Shown here piece after piece: positions 59,832-64,000 of a stretch of 64,000 nt of DNA. The notes beneath the pieces are model-generated. The model was given only the letters and a program-made list of their open reading frames with translations, ran no database searches and was not told the origin of the DNA. Each line of letters starts with the position of its first letter. The first letter of the stretch is position 1. The translations under genes were made by a program, and so were the position numbers. The stretch covers positions 186,001-250,000 of the forward strand of contig NZ_QJVD01000003.1 in NCBI RefSeq assembly GCF_003219815.1. Reading direction: 5' to 3'. Origin of the DNA: Arthrobacter livingstonensis (GTDB taxonomy: Bacteria; Actinomycetota; Actinomycetes; Actinomycetales; Micrococcaceae).

Positions 59832-61831
59832 TGAAAAAAATATCGCTCTTCAACGACCAGCTGCGTGCTGTGTGGATGCTGGCCCTCGTGGCCATCGCCC
59901 TCGTCTTCGCCACGCCCCTGTTCCTGCAATCCTCCAACATGCTCAACATTCTGCTCACCGCAGCCGTGGTGGCACTGATCGCCGCCGGCCAGACCTACGT
60001 CATCATCCTGGCCGAAATTGACCTGTCCGTCGGTGCCGTCCTGGGGTTCAGCGCCATCATTGCCGCGTCCGTGATGAGCAGCCACGGTCCCGTGCTTGGC
60101 CTGTTGGCCGGGCTGGCGGTTGGTGCCGGGGCTGGGGTCATCAACGGCCTGCTGGTCACCAAGACAAGGATGCCGTCGTTCATCGCCACGCTGGCCACCA
60201 TGTCCATCTTCGCCGGGCTGACCCTGCAGTTTTCCCAGGGCAACCCCATCAAGGTCACCAGCGGGGCATTTCTGGCACTGGGACAGGGAAGCTTCCTGGG
60301 CATTGCCACCCCCATCTGGATCATGGTGGCGGCCACCGTGCTGTTTGGCTACATCCTGGCCCGCTCCCGTTACGGCCGTGAACTGTATGCCACGGGCGAC
60401 AACGAGGATGCCGCCCGCCTGGCCGGCGTCAACACTGCCCGCGTGAAGATCATGGCGTTCATGATCTCCGGTGTGCTGGCAGCCATTGCAGGCTTCATCC
60501 TGACCGCACGGCTTGGCACCGCCCAGCCCACCGCCGGCACCGGCCTTGAACTGTCCGCCATTGCCGCCGTCATCATCGGTGGGACCAGCCTGGCCGGTGG
60601 CCGTGGAGCGCTCCTCGGCACGGTGGTTGGCGCGGTCCTGCTGTCAATGATCGACAACGGGCTGAACCTGCTCAACGTTTCCCCGTTCCTGCAGGGCGTG
60701 GTGAAGGGTGCCGTGATCCTGTTCGCTGTGTACATCGACCGGAACTCCGGGGTGCTGATGCGCGTCTTCCGCCATCAATCTCCGTCCGGCAGCAAACCTG
60801 GGGGACGTTCGACGGCGACTGCCGGGTTTGGCTTTGGCGCGCGGGCGCGCACACCCCAGGTTGCGGCCGTTACTGTACTGGCCCTGCTGGTGATGGGTGC
60901 CGGCGTGACCACGGTGGTCCGGGGCAATGGCCAGGATGGTGCCGCCGCGGCGCAGAAATCCTCAACCCTGGTGATCTCCACGCTCAACAATCCGTTCTTC
61001 GTCTCCGTTGCCGACGGCGCCAAGAATGAGGCTTCGAAGGTGGGCATGTCACTGGACGTCCAAAATGCCAACAACAATGACACCCAGTCCCTGGACCAGG
61101 CCACCACCGCGTTGGTGAAAAAGCCCAGCGTGCTAGTGCTGGACCCCACCTCGAGCGAGGCCGGGGGATCCATTACAGTTCAGGCCAACCGGGCCAAGGT
61201 TCCCGTCGTTGCCTTTGACAGGGTCCCGGACCAGGGCGAACTGGCGGCATTCATCGGCTACGACGCGATTCAGGCCGGCAAGAACGGTGCGAAGGCACTG
61301 TGCCAGGCCATGGGCGGGACCGGCAAGGCAGCCGAACTGCAGGGAATTCTCGGCACCAGTGTTGCCCGGGACCGCTCCTCGGGCTTCCAGACCGGTATGA
61401 AGGATTGCCCCGGTGTCCAGGTGGTTGCCGTCCAGTCGGCAGACTTTGACCGTGGCAAGGCGCTGGACGTGACTACCAACATGCTTCAGGCAAACCCCGG
61501 CATCACCGGCATCTACGGAGCCAATGATGAAATGGCCCTGGGCGCGGTTGCCGCCGTAAAGTCCCGCGGGCTCCTGGGCAAGGTCAAGATCGTCGGAAAT
61601 GACGGCATCGCCGATGCACTCACCGCAGTCAAGAACGGTGAGATGTACGCGACGAACGCCGAATCGCCGTTCGCCCTGGGCCAGGAAGTCATTAAAATCA
61701 GCCAGTCGGTGGCGTCCGGCGACAAGGTCGAAAAGTCCCGTGTGCTGGAAGGCAAAGTCGTCACCGGGAAGGGTGTGGCGGCCTTCTGTGACTATCTCAA
61801 GGGGCTGGGGGACAAGGACACATGCAAGTAA
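59831..61831 (+). CDS. rbsC-rbsB: Fused ribose permease and substrate-binding protein (RbsC-RbsB)
   Basis: A single 666-residue chain. Residues 1-305 form the RbsC-type permease (YVIILAEIDLSVGAVLGFSA, IIGGTSLAGGRGALLGTVV). After a linker a further membrane helix (about 343-363, VAAVTVLALLVMGAGVTTVV) leads to a complete RbsB-type binding protein (about 378-666) with STLNNPFFVSVADGAKNEAS, DPTSSEAGG, VAFDRVPDQGE and ANDEMALGAVAAVKSRG. No signal peptide or stop separates the two halves, so the binding protein is tethered through its own helix. Canonical systems encode these as separate genes. There is no sign of a frameshift producing the fusion. Confidence 0.9.
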   Translation: MKKISLFNDQLRAVWMLALVAIALVFATPLFLQSSNMLNILLTAAVVALIAAGQTYVIILAEIDLSVGAVLGFSAIIAASVMSSHGPVLGLLAGLAVGAGAGVINGLLVTKTRMPSFIATLATMSIFAGLTLQFSQGNPIKVTSGAFLALGQGSFLGIATPIWIMVAATVLFGYILARSRYGRELYATGDNEDAARLAGVNTARVKIMAFMISGVLAAIAGFILTARLGTAQPTAGTGLELSAIAAVIIGGTSLAGGRGALLGTVVGAVLLSMIDNGLNLLNVSPFLQGVVKGAVILFAVYIDRNSGVLMRVFRHQSPSGSKPGGRSTATAGFGFGARARTPQVAAVTVLALLVMGAGVTTVVRGNGQDGAAAAQKSSTLVISTLNNPFFVSVADGAKNEASKVGMSLDVQNANNNDTQSLDQATTALVKKPSVLVLDPTSSEAGGSITVQANRAKVPVVAFDRVPDQGELAAFIGYDAIQAGKNGAKALCQAMGGTGKAAELQGILGTSVARDRSSGFQTGMKDCPGVQVVAVQSADFDRGKALDVTTNMLQANPGITGIYGANDEMALGAVAAVKSRGLLGKVKIVGNDGIADALTAVKNGEMYATNAESPFALGQEVIKISQSVASGDKVEKSRVLEGKVVTGKGVAAFCDYLKGLGDKDTCK

Positions 61832-61880
61832 TCCCCACCGGTAGTCCCATTTCAACTCGAACCGCGAACAAAGGATGACC

Positions 61881-62549
61881 ATGACGAAACTGACCCCGGA
61901 ACTGCTGGCGAAAATGGTGGACCACACCTTCCTGCAGTCCACCGGCACGCAGGCCGACGCCGAGGCTGCCGCCGCCGACGCTGCAAGGCTGGGCACGTAT
62001 TCGGTGTGCGTCTCGCCGTCGATGCTGCCACTGGCCACGACCACTGCCAGGATCGCCGCCGTGTGCGGGTTCCCGTCAGGCAAGCACCACAGCAGCATCA
62101 AGGCAGCTGAAGCAGAGGCGGCGGTGCAGGACGGGGCCGACGAGATCGACATGGTGATTGACGTCGGCGCCGCATTGTCCGGAGACTTTGAGGATGTGCG
62201 GCTCGACATTGCAGCTGTCCGTGAAGCAGTGCCGGGCCCGATTGTCTTGAAGGTGATTCTGGAGACGGCAGCACTGACCGACGAACAAATTGTGCGCTGC
62301 TGCGAGATCGCGGAGAGCTGCGGGGCCGACTTCGTGAAGACCTCAACGGGGTTCCACCCGGCGGGTGGCGCCACCGTTCACGCGGTCGAGCTGATGGCGA
62401 GGACGGTTGGTCCGCGTGTCGGCGTCAAGGCATCGGGCGGCATCCGTGACTGGGCAGCCGCCCAGGCCATGATCGACGCCGGCGCCACGCGGCTGGGCCT
62501 GTCAGGCACGGAAGCCGTCCTGGAGGGCGGCACCGCTACCGGATACTGA
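61881..62549 (+). CDS. deoC: Deoxyribose-phosphate aldolase
   Basis: Class I aldolase of 222 residues that splits 2-deoxyribose 5-phosphate into acetaldehyde and glyceraldehyde 3-phosphate. The Schiff-base lysine is in [15 protein letters not shown], with a second catalytic Lys in [11 protein letters not shown] and Asp in [10 protein letters not shown]. Presence at the end of a ribose operon suggests shared nucleoside or deoxyribose use. ATG 61881 is taken with AAAGGA at 61870-61875 spaced five bases; ATG 61875 is an alternative two codons earlier. Confidence 0.93.
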   Translation: MTKLTPELLAKMVDHTFLQSTGTQADAEAAAADAARLGTYSVCVSPSMLPLATTTARIAAVCGFPSGKHHSSIKAAEAEAAVQDGADEIDMVIDVGAALSGDFEDVRLDIAAVREAVPGPIVLKVILETAALTDEQIVRCCEIAESCGADFVKTSTGFHPAGGATVHAVELMARTVGPRVGVKASGGIRDWAAAQAMIDAGATRLGLSGTEAVLEGGTATGY

Positions 62550-62569
62550 ACCGACGTACCGGCGAGAGA

Positions 62570-62604
62570 CCCTGGAATCCCCACCCTGCGCGGGGATTCC
62601 AGGG
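62570..62604. terminator. Terminator after the ribose operon
   Basis: A perfect 13-base-pair stem (62570-62582 with 62592-62604) and a 9-base loop lie 20 bases after deoC and 20 bases before the end of a minus-strand gene. The arms can serve both directions. Confidence 0.75.
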
Positions 62605-62624
62605 TTAAGGCAAGTTCGTGTCCC

Positions 62625-63338
62625 TTAGTGGTGCAGGCCGTCGTAGAGGCTTTTGAACCCCGAGTTGGGCACTGACGGGTTTGACTGGGACCAGATGAAT
62701 GCCTTGGTCAGCCAGTCCTGCGGCAGCCACGTTCGCGTCACGAATTGCGGGCTGGTTGGATTGCGAACACTCGCCCAGAAGACAAAGATGAGCTCCGCCC
62801 AGTCTGATTCGAGAATCCAGTTGATCGGCCCGCGTTCGGACTGCCCCTGAATTCTCAGTTGCCCGGGGCCGGTCAGCTCGGCGAGGTTGATGTGCTGCCA
62901 CTGCCAGGCCATGACCGTGGCGGGTGTGTGCATGTAAAAGCCGTAGTTGCTCACTGCCACTGTGCCGCGGTCAATGGGTTGCCAGCGTTGTTGGGCCAGG
63001 TTGGCCGCTCGGCTGCGCCTGGAGGCATTCCCGATGGCCTGGGTCGCGGCAAAACCCAGCATGAAGGGGACGGCCCCCCGGCCCGTGGCGGCAACCACCG
63101 AGGTGTTGTGCACGTAGCTGCCGTCCCCGTTGGCGCGGAATTCAAGCAGTTGGAAGGGCCCGTGCGCGTAGATTCCTTCATCATTGCCGCCAAAGCGGAG
63201 CGCAAACGGCACTGCCACGGTGGGATGGCTGGCGAGGCCGCTCTTGAGTACTGCGGCCGCGAGCTCTGCGGTCTTCCACATGGCCGCGTCTCGAATTGTC
63301 CATTCATCCGGGTCCGGACTGTTCCTTTTCTTCCCCAT
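62625..63338 (-). CDS. Unrecognised 237-residue protein
   Basis: Starts at MGKKRNSPDPDEWTIRDAAM (63338). Several beta-strand-like patterns occur, such as FQLLEFRANGDGSYVHNTSV and VAVSNYGFYMHTPATVMAWQ, with many Trp in the C-terminal third (INWILESDWAELIFVFWASV). No transmembrane segment or catalytic motif is evident. It may have a PH-like or lipocalin-like beta fold, but this is a guess. A longer frame upstream lacks a better ribosome site. Confidence 0.6.
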   Translation of the reverse strand: MGKKRNSPDPDEWTIRDAAMWKTAELAAAVLKSGLASHPTVAVPFALRFGGNDEGIYAHGPFQLLEFRANGDGSYVHNTSVVAATGRGAVPFMLGFAATQAIGNASRRSRAANLAQQRWQPIDRGTVAVSNYGFYMHTPATVMAWQWQHINLAELTGPGQLRIQGQSERGPINWILESDWAELIFVFWASVRNPTSPQFVTRTWLPQDWLTKAFIWSQSNPSVPNSGFKSLYDGLHH

Positions 63339-63571
63339 TTTCCCACCGTACCGGATCGCTGCCAGGGGTCGGTTAGTACTCGCAAAAATGACTGTCGCCG
63401 GTTTCAAGGGTTGTCCGTCCTGCCACAGTCCTCCACCGTTGGCCCGGAGGGACGAGTCTGAGCGCCTGTGCCCGGGTGCATGTGATCCATAGCATTGCCG
63501 TGGTAGATTCGGCAGCGCCTGCAGACCCGTTGACGACCACCGTCCCACCCTTGAAAGGGCGGATTGCCCTC

Positions 63572-64000
63572 ATGACTATCCCTGATTTCATTTCCGGCGC
63601 CCACCCGGGGGGCGCACCCGTGGTCATTCCATCACTCCAGCGGTGGAGCCCGGGGGAGGGCGGCACGCGCCTGGGCGAGGGTTTCGCCGTCGAGCATTCA
63701 CCGGAGCTGGCCGATATTGCCGCCACCCTTCTGGCGGACATCGCGGAGCTGACCGGGCTCTCCGGCAGCGCCGCCGTGGCCGAATCAGCTGCCGGAAAGA
63801 TTGTGCTGGCCCTGGACCCGGAACTGGACTTCCCCACGGGCAATGCCACGGCCTTGACCGAGGGATACGTGCTGGAGGTCGACGGCGGGGTGCGCGTCGG
63901 TTCCCGGACGGCGACCGGCGTCTACTGGGGAACGCGGACCCTTCTGCAAATGCTTGCTTCGCACGGGGAGCTCCCGCGTGGGACTGCCGTGGACTGGCCC
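63572..64000 (+). CDS. Glycoside hydrolase family 20, N-terminal part (cut by the window end)
   Basis: The 143 visible residues match the N-terminal GH20b domain of beta-N-acetylhexosaminidases: PSLQRWSPGEGGTRLGEGF, the middle KIVLALDPELDF and GYVLEVDGGVRVGSRTATGV followed by YWGTRTLLQML. GH20 enzymes remove terminal N-acetylglucosamine or N-acetylgalactosamine. The catalytic Asp-Glu pair lies beyond the window. ATG 63572 is taken as start; TTG 63551 in the same frame would add seven residues. Fully divergent from the unrecognised gene upstream. Confidence 0.78.
   Translation, partial: MTIPDFISGAHPGGAPVVIPSLQRWSPGEGGTRLGEGFAVEHSPELADIAATLLADIAELTGLSGSAAVAESAAGKIVLALDPELDFPTGNATALTEGYVLEVDGGVRVGSRTATGVYWGTRTLLQMLASHGELPRGTAVDWP

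Noticed and set aside
1-64000. CRISPR arrays, tRNA and rRNA genes, transposases, integrases and prophage genes
   Set aside because: None seen on either strand by reading: no regularly spaced repeats, no cloverleaf-like segment that could be recognised, no DDE or recombinase signature. A tRNA scan would be decisive.

Overview
The window is GC-rich and densely coded. GntR/FCD and LacI regulators, MFS carriers, leaderless-looking promoters and a group-2 sigma factor point to a soil actinobacterium, most likely Arthrobacter or a relative in the Micrococcaceae. This is inferred from gene content; there is no rRNA or tRNA gene here to confirm it. It reads as a chromosomal catabolic region with no phage, transposase or CRISPR.

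Layout. (1) 98-3977: a DUF5107 protein and a ferric-reductase-like membrane flavoprotein interrupted by one in-frame TAG. (2) 3988-9017: asparagine use, with a GntR regulator, type II-like asparaginase, aspartase and an AnsP-type permease (Asn to Asp to fumarate). (3) 9241-13384: butanediol-type dehydrogenase, D-amino-acid oxidase, FMN reductase and a Tat-exported hydrolase-like protein. (4) 13485-27818: a large four-carbon sugar locus. It holds a GntR regulator with a duplicated operator, an AP-endonuclease-2 fold isomerase, a DhaK-DhaL kinase, an RpiB-type isomerase, three dehydrogenases, two MFS carriers, a 35-residue membrane protein, a TIM-type isomerase, an LtnD-like dehydrogenase, a DUF1537 kinase and a second GntR. 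These steps fit conversion of tetritols, erythruloses or tetronates to erythrose 4-phosphate. (5) 27821-31724: palindromes, a truncated FMN reductase, small membrane proteins, an HD protein with an internal stop and an SDR. (6) 31764-37067: idi, a 617-residue unrecognised protein with two tiny companions, a WXG100 protein, a 58-base palindrome and a sigma factor. (7) 37136-51744: two divergent nitrogen-compound operons around a PucR-like regulator. The minus-strand operon (aminotransferase, M20 hydrolase, amidohydrolase, aldehyde dehydrogenase, ThDP decarboxylase-like enzyme, transporter) suggests catabolism of a guanidino or ureido amino acid. The plus-strand operon joins a transporter, a protein with three RidA domains in one chain, and an RraA-family protein. 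(8) 51913-55615: two toxin-antitoxin modules among decayed genes. (9) 55734-62604: a LacI-controlled ribose operon in which permease and binding protein are fused, ending with deoC and a strong hairpin. (10) 62625-64000: an unrecognised protein and the start of a GH20 hexosaminidase.

The most unusual items are the single-chain triple RidA protein beside RraA, the permease/binding-protein fusion, the WXG100 neighbourhood with its giant palindrome, the small protein next to an MFS carrier, and three promoters whose -10 lies at the same short distance from the start codon.
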